Shown here piece by piece: positions 10,601 through 19,886 of a stretch of 64,000 nucleotides of DNA. The notes beneath the pieces were generated by a model that saw only the letters and a list, made by a program, of their open reading frames with translations, was not told the origin of the DNA and did no database searches. Position numbers and translations under genes: made by a program. The DNA comes from an uncultured Pirellulaceae bacterium (lineage in GTDB: Bacteria > Planctomycetota > Planctomycetia > Pirellulales > Pirellulaceae), in contig CALCJM010000022.1 of the NCBI GenBank assembly GCA_937967505.1, forward strand, positions 1-64,000, written 5' to 3'. Numbering within the stretch: position 1 is the stretch's first letter; every line of letters starts with the position of its first letter.

Positions 10601-12532
10601 CTAGCCCACCGATTCCTGAAACACCGACCGGTATTGACCGTGGTTTTGAAAATACTCCAGCAGTTTTTGGAAGAACTCATTACCGCCCAACGTTGCGCTG
10701 TCGCCTACAACAATCAGCTTTCGCCTGGCGCGCGTGATCGCCACATTCATTCGACGCTGATCACCAAGAAAACCAATCTCGCCCGTTTCATTACTGCGCA
10801 CGGTGCTGATCAAGACGGCCTCTTTTTCACGCCCCTGAAAACCATCGACGGTATCCACCTCAATGCCCGAACAACGTGGTAGCGGATTCAATTGATCGCG
10901 CAGGTAGCGCACCTGAGCCGCATACGGGGCGATGATGGCGATATCCTCGGGCAACATCCCGGCCTCGATCAGTTGGCCGGCCTTGGCGACGATCAAATGA
11001 GCTTCCTGCCGGTTGAGTTTGCTTAATCCTTCGGGCTCCAGTTCTTCATCCCAGCCCGCCCCCGCCGAATCAATAAATACAACCGGGTGCCGGGTTAGCT
11101 CTGACGGTTCAATGGTTTCAAAATCGGTCAATAAATGGCCGATCACGCTATCGTCGGCGATCAATTTTCTGTCGTAGAAGTAATCTGACGAAAACGTCAT
11201 GATGTCCTTGTGCATGCGATATTGGACATTCAGCAATCGATTGACGGTGTCGCCATACTGCTTCATCTGCCGTTCAAGAAGGCTGATCGCGAATCCTTGT
11301 TGGGCAGCATCGCGGCTGAGCACCGTTGGCGGTAGCTGTTTGTGATCGCCCGAAAGCACGATTTTTTCCGATCGCAAAATTGGCACCCACGCGCCAGGTT
11401 CGGTGCACTGACAGGCTTCGTCAATAACGACCATGTCAAACCAGCGGTCTTCCAGCAAGTCTTCGTTGAAGGTCGTTGTGGCGCAGATGATTTTTGCGCG
11501 CGACAGGATATCGTCGATAGCGTGCCTTTCCATTTCACGTGCATGCCGCTGTAGCGTCCGGGCCTCATCACGCAGCGCAGATTTCTCGCCCCGCACCGGT
11601 CGGTGACGCGTCCACTTGCCAGCCTTACGGAACAGGTTTTCCGCCTCCCGATACATCTCGCGGATCACCGATGTGCTTTCGTGATTCTCCGCCAATCCGT
11701 CCAATGTGTGGTGCCGCAGACCTTCGGCCACCCGCGCCGGATGACCAATGCGGACCACTTTTTGGCCCTTGGCCACCAAACGCGCCAGCAAATTATCGAC
11801 GGCCGTATTGCTGGGCGCACACGCTAAAACACGCTGCCCCTTTTGAACCGCCTGAACGATCAGTTCGACGACCGTCGTTGTCTTTCCGGTTCCCGGTGGC
11901 CCGTGAATAATCGCCAGATCATTGGCCGCCAACGCAAACCTGACCGCCTCCCTTTGAGACGCGTTCAGTTCAGTGGTCAGGTGCACTTCAGGCGGCTGCG
12001 GATGAAAGGTGGGCTCCGATATTCCCATCAAAATGTCACGGAGCTTTCCCAGACGTCCGCGCGAATTCATCGCCGTATTGATCGCGGCCAACTGGCGCTG
12101 CCGGGTGACCTCGTCGGCGGTCAAGTCGATACGAAATTGACTCCCATCAGGGCAATGGTCCAACGCAACTTCCAAGCTGTCATGCTTGCGTTTACTGACC
12201 ACGCCCTGTAGAGTCGAACCATCGTCATCCGGCCAAGCGGAAACCACCACCGGAGAACCGGTGCGGATCCGGTGCCAGGGCATCGGTTTGTTTTTCTTGC
12301 GCCGGACAAAAGTGACCAGCGCTCTGCCCCCCATACCGGGACGGTGATCGGCGATGGATAAATCGACAATGGTTTCGCCACTGCGTTCGGGATCGCCGGA
12401 TCGCATGCGTTTACGACGTTCGGCCATTTGCTCGATCTCGGCAGCCGACTCCATCGCCAACCACTGGACCATTTGTACAAAATGGGATTCGGCTCCCACG
12501 TCCATCATCTTTTTTCTTTTTCTCGAAGACAT
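10601..12532 (-). CDS. Superfamily I helicase, IGHMBP2/SMUBP-2-like
   Basis: Walker A IHGPPGTGKTTT, VVIDEACQCTEPG, GDHKQLPPTV, VDTVDGFQGREKEAVLIS, MNVAITRARRKLIVVGD. Confidence 0.9.
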   Translation of the reverse strand: MSSRKRKKMMDVGAESHFVQMVQWLAMESAAEIEQMAERRKRMRSGDPERSGETIVDLSIADHRPGMGGRALVTFVRRKKNKPMPWHRIRTGSPVVVSAWPDDDGSTLQGVVSKRKHDSLEVALDHCPDGSQFRIDLTADEVTRQRQLAAINTAMNSRGRLGKLRDILMGISEPTFHPQPPEVHLTTELNASQREAVRFALAANDLAIIHGPPGTGKTTTVVELIVQAVQKGQRVLACAPSNTAVDNLLARLVAKGQKVVRIGHPARVAEGLRHHTLDGLAENHESTSVIREMYREAENLFRKAGKWTRHRPVRGEKSALRDEARTLQRHAREMERHAIDDILSRAKIICATTTFNEDLLEDRWFDMVVIDEACQCTEPGAWVPILRSEKIVLSGDHKQLPPTVLSRDAAQQGFAISLLERQMKQYGDTVNRLLNVQYRMHKDIMTFSSDYFYDRKLIADDSVIGHLLTDFETIEPSELTRHPVVFIDSAGAGWDEELEPEGLSKLNRQEAHLIVAKAGQLIEAGMLPEDIAIIAPYAAQVRYLRDQLNPLPRCSGIEVDTVDGFQGREKEAVLISTVRSNETGEIGFLGDQRRMNVAITRARRKLIVVGDSATLGGNEFFQKLLEYFQNHGQYRSVFQESVG

Positions 12533-12662
12533 GGCAAGAATGTATCCGAAGACGCGTGCACTGGAACCCACCTGACGCCCAAATGTCACCGCAGCCCGGA
12601 TGTCCCCGACCGACGAATTCGGGGAAATGAAAACAGAATCGCGCCGCATCGTCTTCCGGGAA

Positions 12663-14246
12663 TCAGACGCGGTTCGAAGGCTGCGGAAAGAATTTATTCA
12701 GTGTTTCCTGCGACGGTGGACGCGTGAGCAGTGATGTCACCACCATCGAGACAATTGTCGAAGCAAACATCAATACGACGGGCATCACCTGCGCCCCGTC
12801 GGTAAATGGAAGATTGAGCGCGTACGAACGGTCGGCACCAAACCCCGATTCACGAAACAGGTAGTACCAGGTGGCCGCTGCGGTTGCGATTCCCGAAACA
12901 GCGCCTGCCGCGGTCAGTCGCCGCCAATAAAGCGCCGCAAACACTACCGGAAACAATGATGCAAATCCGGAGAAGCACCAAATCCCCAACGTGAACACAC
13001 TTTGATTGCTGACCAGGCTGACAAGATAAACCGCGACCACCACCGCGACCACAAAACCACGCGCCAGCCACACCTGTACCCGATCGGAGATACGTCCCTT
13101 GCCCGCATAGTGATCAACAATGTCGTTGGTGAACATCGATCCAATGCACAGAAATTGACTGTCTAGGGACGACATCACCGCCGCTAGGATTCCCGCAGTC
13201 AACAATCCGCCCACGAGGGCCGTTGTGTGAAACTTTACCAGCGCCGGCAGCACGGCGTTGGGCTTGATTACCGCCATCACCTCCGTAGGCAATGCTCCCT
13301 CGGTCGTGGCCCAAATTCCCAACAGCACACACGGAACCCAAACGATCATGATGAAAACCGGATGGCAAACCACCGACAGCTTAAAACTGTTGACGCTTTT
13401 TGCCGTCAGCCAATGCTGGAACAGATGCGGGAACATTCCCACCGACAGCGGGATCAGCAAATATGTAAAAAACCTGGTCTTGGACATCGTCAGCCGGGTC
13501 GTGTGGTCAGCATCTACTTTTGCGGTCACGTTCCGCAAGCTCTCCAGCAACGAATCACCACCGCCCAGTTTATTGGCGATCAGCACGAACGTTACCAGCC
13601 CCAAAACCATAAACACTAGGGTCTGAAAGGTGTTGGCCCAAGCTGTGCCCCGCATCCCGCCAAAGAATACGTAGATCAACACCACCACACAAACAACCGC
13701 CGAACCAATCTGCGGTGGCAGACCACCTGCAAACGCCGCGTTGTCACTCTGGAACATTCCCTGATTGGCAAACGCACCCGAGGTCATGGTCTGGATCACG
13801 GTGCCTGACGCCATTACTCCGATCAACAAATAGGGCACGATCAAACAAACCAGAATCGGAAACAGCAGCACACCCACAAAATCACTTTCCAGACGATCCC
13901 GGAAGAACTGGATCTGCGTTGTGTAACCGTACCTGCGGCCAAAGCCATAAATCTTTACGCCAATCACAAAAAAGCAAAGAGAATGAATGATACCGCTACT
14001 GGAGGCCAGCATCCCGTAGACACCGATCCCCTCCTTGAAGGCTTCGCCCGTCGATCCCACCAACGCAAAAGCGGTCATCGTCGTGCCGAAAATTGACATC
14101 AACAGCAAAAACGGACCGATCGAGTGACTGGCCAGCAAATAGTCTTTTTTGGTACCTGTGAAGCCACGATTGGCGATATACCCCAATCCCAACAGCAGGA
14201 TTAGATAGACCGCGATCACCACCAGGCGAATCATTCCGGGGGCCAT
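12663..14246 (-). CDS. Sodium:solute symporter (SSS family)
   Basis: Multiple TM segments; DYLLASHSIGPFLLLMSIFGTTMTAFALVGSTGEAF. Confidence 0.85.
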   Translation of the reverse strand: MAPGMIRLVVIAVYLILLLGLGYIANRGFTGTKKDYLLASHSIGPFLLLMSIFGTTMTAFALVGSTGEAFKEGIGVYGMLASSSGIIHSLCFFVIGVKIYGFGRRYGYTTQIQFFRDRLESDFVGVLLFPILVCLIVPYLLIGVMASGTVIQTMTSGAFANQGMFQSDNAAFAGGLPPQIGSAVVCVVVLIYVFFGGMRGTAWANTFQTLVFMVLGLVTFVLIANKLGGGDSLLESLRNVTAKVDADHTTRLTMSKTRFFTYLLIPLSVGMFPHLFQHWLTAKSVNSFKLSVVCHPVFIMIVWVPCVLLGIWATTEGALPTEVMAVIKPNAVLPALVKFHTTALVGGLLTAGILAAVMSSLDSQFLCIGSMFTNDIVDHYAGKGRISDRVQVWLARGFVVAVVVAVYLVSLVSNQSVFTLGIWCFSGFASLFPVVFAALYWRRLTAAGAVSGIATAAATWYYLFRESGFGADRSYALNLPFTDGAQVMPVVLMFASTIVSMVVTSLLTRPPSQETLNKFFPQPSNRV

Positions 14247-14482
14247 CAGCTGACTCCTTTGCCAGAATCTGCCCTCACTGGATCATCATCCAGCGGCACT
14301 TCTTGAGGCCAGATAAAAATTGTCGCCAGAAACCACACAAAGGCCGCCGCGATTGAAATACCAGCGTGGTACAAGAGACCAATCGGCATAAAACCACCAA
14401 CCAGTGTGGCGTTGGTCCAGTACCAATTATCCTGGTGCAACACCAGCAGCAACACGATTAACACGCCAAAGAAATATCTCAT
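14246..14482 (-). CDS. Small membrane protein, DUF3311-like symporter partner
   Basis: MRYFFGVLIVLLLVLHQDNWYW...PIGLLYHAGISIAAAFVWFLATIFIWP; TGATG overlap with the symporter start. Confidence 0.65.
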   Translation of the reverse strand: MRYFFGVLIVLLLVLHQDNWYWTNATLVGGFMPIGLLYHAGISIAAAFVWFLATIFIWPQEVPLDDDPVRADSGKGVS

Positions 14483-15123
14483 CGCCCATTCCCGGTAACG
14501 ATTTCCAACAGACCAATCGCCGGCACGCCATCGCATTGGATAATGGCCGTGCGGCCGGCGACACGCGTCCCGCGCTGGAGGTCCAGGCAATCCGCCAGTT
14601 CGTTGTCGGCAACAATCGAAAACAACTGGTTTAGCTTAACCTCGCGCAGCACGTCGTGACTGATCAGGACTCGTCCCAAGGGAGTTTGTTGCGCCAGGAT
14701 TTCCTCGAAGACATGCGTGGAAATCGCACGTTTGTTGATGCTGACGATTCCGTACTGTACGACCTGTTGGTCGGATTGCCGGGTCAGCAGAATCTTGCGT
14801 GAGTAAAAATCGTCATCATGCCGAACCCCTAGGACTTTGACATCCACCGGGCAACCATGATGCGCCTCAACCGTAACGGTCATGTGGGCATTATGATCCA
14901 ACAGGCCAGCAAAGGGTTCCTGCAGTTCGCCGGAAGCCACCGGAGTAAAACTTCCCAGCGGCTCCAATCCCTGATGAAACAGCCCTACGAGCGACTCCAG
15001 TTCAACTCCCGATTGAAGATTTAACAGATCGCGTTGCAAAGCTGGTTCCGTGAAATTGGGTTGATTTGATAATCCGATTGGGTATCGGATCAGGTCTGAC
15101 CTGATTCGATCAAATTTGGTCAT
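14479..15123 (-). CDS. Chorismate lyase-like / UTRA-fold protein (DUF98-like)
   Basis: LDHNAHMTVTVEAHHGCPVDVKVL...QYGIVSINKRAI...PLGRVLI...AIGLLEIVT pattern; ATGA overlap with next gene. Confidence 0.5.
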   Translation of the reverse strand: MTKFDRIRSDLIRYPIGLSNQPNFTEPALQRDLLNLQSGVELESLVGLFHQGLEPLGSFTPVASGELQEPFAGLLDHNAHMTVTVEAHHGCPVDVKVLGVRHDDDFYSRKILLTRQSDQQVVQYGIVSINKRAISTHVFEEILAQQTPLGRVLISHDVLREVKLNQLFSIVADNELADCLDLQRGTRVAGRTAIIQCDGVPAIGLLEIVTGNGR

Positions 15124-15156
15124 TCAAATTTGGACATTTAAACCAAACAACATCTT

Positions 15157-17061
15157 TTACTTGACGCCGGCCGACACGATCGGCAGGACTTCTTGGTAGC
15201 TCAGGTCTTTGATCTCGATCGTCGGTTTCACATCCTCGGTTCGGTCCAGGACGGTGTCCACGAGGTAGTACAGCAACCGCCTGAGTTCGTCCGACGGTAC
15301 GCTGTCCGCGATCTCTTCGGCCTTTTGTTGGTGTTTTTCAACCAGCGCGTATGCTTTGTCGAATACTCCCGCCTCGAAATACAATTGCCGTACCCGATTG
15401 ACGCGTTGGGATGGCGTCAACTGACAGTCTTTATCCACCAACGAAACCAGTTCGTTCCGCAAATCATCCTTCAGTCCTTCCAGTGCCAGCGCCCACAGCA
15501 CCGTTGGCCGCCCGCCCAAAATATCGGACCCCGTCTGACGTTTGTTGTCGTCGTCGGTTTCAAAATCTTTCAGATCATTCAAAATTTGAAACGCCACACC
15601 CAAATTACGGGAAAACGTTTTGATCGGTTCCAGATACTCATCGGCCGGCCCGGCCAAGCGCACCCCGCTGTAAAAGGCAGCTTCAAACGCGGGGGCAGTC
15701 TTCAGTGCGTAAATCTTGAGTGCGTCGATCGGTTTAAGACACTTGTCACGTGCGTCCCGCCAGATCAATTCGGCCCCCTGCCCTTCGGCCAGTCGTTGGT
15801 GAGCGGACGCCAGATAATCCAAGATGTCTGCCGCCGTTTCGGCCCCCAGTTCTTTTCGATCGCGACTAACCAGACGATATCCCATCCCAACTAGGTAGTC
15901 ACCAACGTTGATCGCCGTCGGTATCCCGTATTGCCGGTGAAGGGTTTCTTCACCGTAGCGAAACGGGTCGGCGTCTTCGATGTCGTCATGAACCAGCGAC
16001 GCCTTGTGGAACGTCTCAATCGCCATCGCTGTCCGCAGAATTGAATCGGGCCAAGCCTCTACCACAGCTTGGCCGCCGGAGAGCGTCGCGTCCGTTTCTG
16101 CCAACGCATCGTAGACCGCCAACGTAATGAACGGGCGCGCGTATTTGCCGCCGCGCGAAAGAAATTCATAGGCGATATTTTCGGTGGCCGACAGCGGGTC
16201 GTTCTGCGGGTGCTGCTGCACGGCTGCAGGCTTGCTGCGAATTTTGGGGACCAGTTGTTCCAGTGTGTCGGCCTCAAATAACCGTGAACTCTTCCGCAAC
16301 AGATGCAAATAGGAGCGCGTCTGCTGACTGGAAGTATCGTGCGGTACGCGCACCATCTGATCCACCCAGTCCTCGTCCACCGAAGTGTTGCGGCAATCGC
16401 TGGACAGCAGTGGCACCGCCATGCAGGGAATGCCCGCCAGCATGATTTTATCGATTGCCTTTTCCAACACATTCAAACAGGCCACGCCAACGATGGCATC
16501 GACATGACCGCTGACAATGATTTTCAAAACGATCGGCGACCCTTCGGCAACCAAAACCTTGTAGCCCAACCGCTCGGCGGTGGCGCGGAAATCTGCGATG
16601 CTGCACGCACCGCATGTCTTGCAGGCCAAGCCAAATTCGTCGTAGTCCGCCGGACAACCTTCGGCATGCTTCAAACAGTGCGGCAGCAAAAATAATCGGC
16701 GGTTGTGTGGAATCGACTGAATCTGGGTCTCCCAAAAACAGCTGGACAGCACCACCATCATCCAGCCCAGAAACCCTTCCGGCTGGCCGGCATCTGCCAA
16801 AATTTTTCGGGCGATAGTTTCCAACTGATCTTTATTGGGTGGCAACGCCGGATCAAGCGATTCGGAAACCAACCTGCACTGCTCCCGCAATGATTCACGT
16901 AGATCCCTAGTGGCCGGAACCATCTTTAAATGAGCCGTTTTCCGTCGGCGCGAGCGGCGCGGTTTTTTTTCTACTACCGACGTGGTTTCACCGTCTCCGG
17001 GTCGTGCACTGTCTGTCGTTGTGGTGGTCGGCGCCAAAACTTCCCTCATGATGTTTTTCAA
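15157..17061 (-). CDS. DUF116 - polyprenyl diphosphate synthase fusion
   Basis: N-terminal Cys-rich DUF116-like region (HCLKHAEGCPADYDEFGLACKTCGAC); C-terminal trans-prenyltransferase with HDDIEDAD and NDLKDFETDD Asp-rich motifs. Confidence 0.85.
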   Translation of the reverse strand: MKNIMREVLAPTTTTTDSARPGDGETTSVVEKKPRRSRRRKTAHLKMVPATRDLRESLREQCRLVSESLDPALPPNKDQLETIARKILADAGQPEGFLGWMMVVLSSCFWETQIQSIPHNRRLFLLPHCLKHAEGCPADYDEFGLACKTCGACSIADFRATAERLGYKVLVAEGSPIVLKIIVSGHVDAIVGVACLNVLEKAIDKIMLAGIPCMAVPLLSSDCRNTSVDEDWVDQMVRVPHDTSSQQTRSYLHLLRKSSRLFEADTLEQLVPKIRSKPAAVQQHPQNDPLSATENIAYEFLSRGGKYARPFITLAVYDALAETDATLSGGQAVVEAWPDSILRTAMAIETFHKASLVHDDIEDADPFRYGEETLHRQYGIPTAINVGDYLVGMGYRLVSRDRKELGAETAADILDYLASAHQRLAEGQGAELIWRDARDKCLKPIDALKIYALKTAPAFEAAFYSGVRLAGPADEYLEPIKTFSRNLGVAFQILNDLKDFETDDDNKRQTGSDILGGRPTVLWALALEGLKDDLRNELVSLVDKDCQLTPSQRVNRVRQLYFEAGVFDKAYALVEKHQQKAEEIADSVPSDELRRLLYYLVDTVLDRTEDVKPTIEIKDLSYQEVLPIVSAGVK

Positions 17062-17092
17062 AAAAAATTGTGCCTCGGGTTACCCGATCGAT

Positions 17093-19792
17093 TCAGGATA
17101 CAACCCGATCCACCGACGCGCGCTTTGCCCGTGCCAGTGCCGCGATCGAAAACACCAAAGGATAAAGCTTTTCGTGGTACCAAAGTTTCGCGAAATAAAA
17201 CCCAATTGGATGGAATACTTCAATCGAACCGCTTAACGCCGCCCGTTCCAGCCACCTCACGGCTCGGCTGGCAGCCGCCTGATGCTTCGGATCGGGGGAT
17301 GTCAGTAGCGCTTCAGCACATAATGCGGTTTCCTCTACCGTCGATGTACCCAGTGACACGTTTTTCCACCCGATAGAAGGACCGCCGCCGAAACCTCCAT
17401 CATCATTTTGATGATCCAGCAGCCATCTTAGCCCATTTTGGCACTCGGGTGTATCGATTAAATCACAGTGTGCATACGCCTGGAGGACTTTGGCGGTTCC
17501 GTAGCATGGGTTAATGTCGTCAGGAAAATCCTGATTTCCAAACCACAACGGTAACCAATCTCCCTCTGAGCGTTGCTTTTGCCGCAGGTAACCAAACCCA
17601 CGATCTATCGCCCGATCGATTCGTTCAGACGAGACACCAGGTAAGTGTGTGGATTTCCAAGCATCCAATGCGCGGATTGCGTGAGCCGTCAGATCCGCAC
17701 CGCTACGATCAAAGGGAAGTTTTCCCCACCCGCGGCAGAACGTCGGCCATCCCCGATCGCGGTTCTGCAAGGCCAGCAACCAACCCACGCCAGAATCGGC
17801 GGCGGCTAGGATCTGCTGCCGGAGCGCATCTCCAAAATCCGCGCGATGCGGCTGCGGAAGTGCGGCCTGAAATTGCGGCGAGCGAATCAGATCATCGATG
17901 TGTTTCAGTGCAATCAGCGCCCCGGGCGTATCGTCCGCGTCGGGAACAGCGCCCGACAGGTCCGTCCACCCCCACCCTCCGGGAGCCGCCCCGGTAAATG
18001 GATGCACTGATGTGTTCTGACAGGACAGCAACCATTGAATGCACTGGTGCCAACGCCCCGGTTCTGCCAGCACCACTTGAGCCAGCGTTTCCCGGTCGTT
18101 GGCGATGCCGTTGATCGCCAGCGTCGTTCCCCAGGTCGCCAGATTGGTATCAATCGGCCAGCAACAGCCATCCTGCGGTTGTCGAACAGCCTCCAACAGG
18201 AACCGGATCGAATTTTCGACCACCGCAGATTCACAGCGTCCGGATTCAATCAGCGCCATCGCCACGAACGAGGTCAGTGGAATCGCCTCCAGATACCCTC
18301 CGCTGGCTGGCTGCATGTGCTCCAGCACTTTCAACGATCGGCCAATCGCCAGTGAGCGCACTGTTTTGCGAACCGGATCCCACGGTGGATCGTTGATGAA
18401 TTTGCATTGCCCGATCGCCACCAACGCGGGAATCGCATAACTGACAACCGGCAGTTGCATCAAATTGTAAAAACGCTGCGGTACACAGGCGGCTTCAAAA
18501 GGCAGTGCGGAGACCACCTGCCATGGAACAATCCCGGCCATTGCACAATTGGCCAAAATCGGGACCGCAAACGTCTTGTCCTTACCATAGCGCGCCCGCA
18601 GCCCTTCGATGCCACCACAGGCAGCGATGTACTGCCGGGCGTGTGCGATTTCCGGGGTAAAGGTTTGCGCCACGCCTGCTGCGGTGAGGGCGGCCTCTAC
18701 CAGCATCGTCGTCGAGATATTCGAATAGTTTTTATCGGTATCGCCCCAGCCGCCGTCGTCATTTTGCTCCTTGGCGATCCATCGGATTGCTGCATCGACA
18801 GTTTGTTGAATCTCGGCACGTCGCGGTTGATCGAGCGCTTTTCGCTTCAGATAAAAACTCAACGCGCTGACCGCCGTCGCGGTGGAAAGTGCGGATGCCG
18901 ACAACTCCCCGGTGAAATGGCCGTCTGCGGTACGTTGATCCAGCACCAGCCGGAGAGTTGTTTCAAACGCGCTTTCCGCCGGAGGCAGGCTGTTCATTGT
19001 CTGCACGACCGGCCCAACTGTGGCCCCCAACGCTTTGGTGAGCGCGCACATGACCTGTTCATCGGGCTGACCGGTCCACTCGTCCATATAGAACTTACTG
19101 ACCTCAAGCGCTAGGGAGACCCCGACACCGGGATAGTTTTCATGCACCCAGCGCGAAAACCGTGTGGCGCGAAAACGGATGTTGCGACGCACATCCAGTT
19201 TGCCGCCGGGGAAATCAAAATCGCGCAGCACTTCTTCAAACCGGTCCACCACCGGGCCACAGCGTTGCAAATCCATGCCGCCGGTGCAAATATTGATCTG
19301 CGGGTTGTCAGCGGCAGGGGCACATTCAGTATCCGGACCGCTCCGTCGGTGGTTGTAGCTGTGCAAGTCATAGACGAAGAACCGTCCAAATTGGGCGGCC
19401 AGTTCATCGAACAACTTCCGCATCTGGCTGTAGAAGTCGTCGTACAGGGCGCGCGAACGTTCGACCACATCGGTCGGTGGTGACGACTTCCAGACCTTCA
19501 GGCCCCATGCGTCTCTTGGCGAGGTGTAAACGGCGCGATGGCGACGGCGGTTCAGGTCAACTTCAAAGCGACTGCGTGTCGCAATGACGCGTATCGGAGC
19601 GATCTGTGTCCAAACCGAAGTAAACGCATCCTCTTCCCGCCGACGGTCGGCAGCACTGATGGCCAGCAATGGCTCAAGTTCCGCGCGTACCAGACTGCCA
19701 TCATGGACCGCAACGGCCACGATAGGAACGGCGCCACCCAATTCGTAGCGCTCAATCCTGCAAATTTGATCCGTAAGGTTACTACCCACCAA
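17093..19792 (-). CDS. N-formylglutamate amidohydrolase-like domain fused to squalene-hopene-cyclase-like (class II terpene cyclase) domain
   Basis: N-term SRFEVDLNRRRHRAVY and FVYDLHSYNHR; C-term QW-type repeats (QNDDGGWGD, QNRDRGWPTF, QNDDGGFGG) and DxDD motif VPDADDTPGAL. Confidence 0.8.
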   Translation of the reverse strand: MVGSNLTDQICRIERYELGGAVPIVAVAVHDGSLVRAELEPLLAISAADRRREEDAFTSVWTQIAPIRVIATRSRFEVDLNRRRHRAVYTSPRDAWGLKVWKSSPPTDVVERSRALYDDFYSQMRKLFDELAAQFGRFFVYDLHSYNHRRSGPDTECAPAADNPQINICTGGMDLQRCGPVVDRFEEVLRDFDFPGGKLDVRRNIRFRATRFSRWVHENYPGVGVSLALEVSKFYMDEWTGQPDEQVMCALTKALGATVGPVVQTMNSLPPAESAFETTLRLVLDQRTADGHFTGELSASALSTATAVSALSFYLKRKALDQPRRAEIQQTVDAAIRWIAKEQNDDGGWGDTDKNYSNISTTMLVEAALTAAGVAQTFTPEIAHARQYIAACGGIEGLRARYGKDKTFAVPILANCAMAGIVPWQVVSALPFEAACVPQRFYNLMQLPVVSYAIPALVAIGQCKFINDPPWDPVRKTVRSLAIGRSLKVLEHMQPASGGYLEAIPLTSFVAMALIESGRCESAVVENSIRFLLEAVRQPQDGCCWPIDTNLATWGTTLAINGIANDRETLAQVVLAEPGRWHQCIQWLLSCQNTSVHPFTGAAPGGWGWTDLSGAVPDADDTPGALIALKHIDDLIRSPQFQAALPQPHRADFGDALRQQILAAADSGVGWLLALQNRDRGWPTFCRGWGKLPFDRSGADLTAHAIRALDAWKSTHLPGVSSERIDRAIDRGFGYLRQKQRSEGDWLPLWFGNQDFPDDINPCYGTAKVLQAYAHCDLIDTPECQNGLRWLLDHQNDDGGFGGGPSIGWKNVSLGTSTVEETALCAEALLTSPDPKHQAAASRAVRWLERAALSGSIEVFHPIGFYFAKLWYHEKLYPLVFSIAALARAKRASVDRVVS

Positions 19793-19886
19793 TACCTTTC
19801 AAAAATCGCCTGATAGAAATGCAGGACAGGCATCCAGCGGTTCCACCGCTTATAACCACGTGTAACTACTCGCAACCGCTTCAGGC

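Noticed and set aside
18407-19114. 235-aa plus-strand ORF within the cyclase fusion
   Set aside because: Low-complexity R/Q/H-rich shadow frame of a well-supported minus-strand gene.
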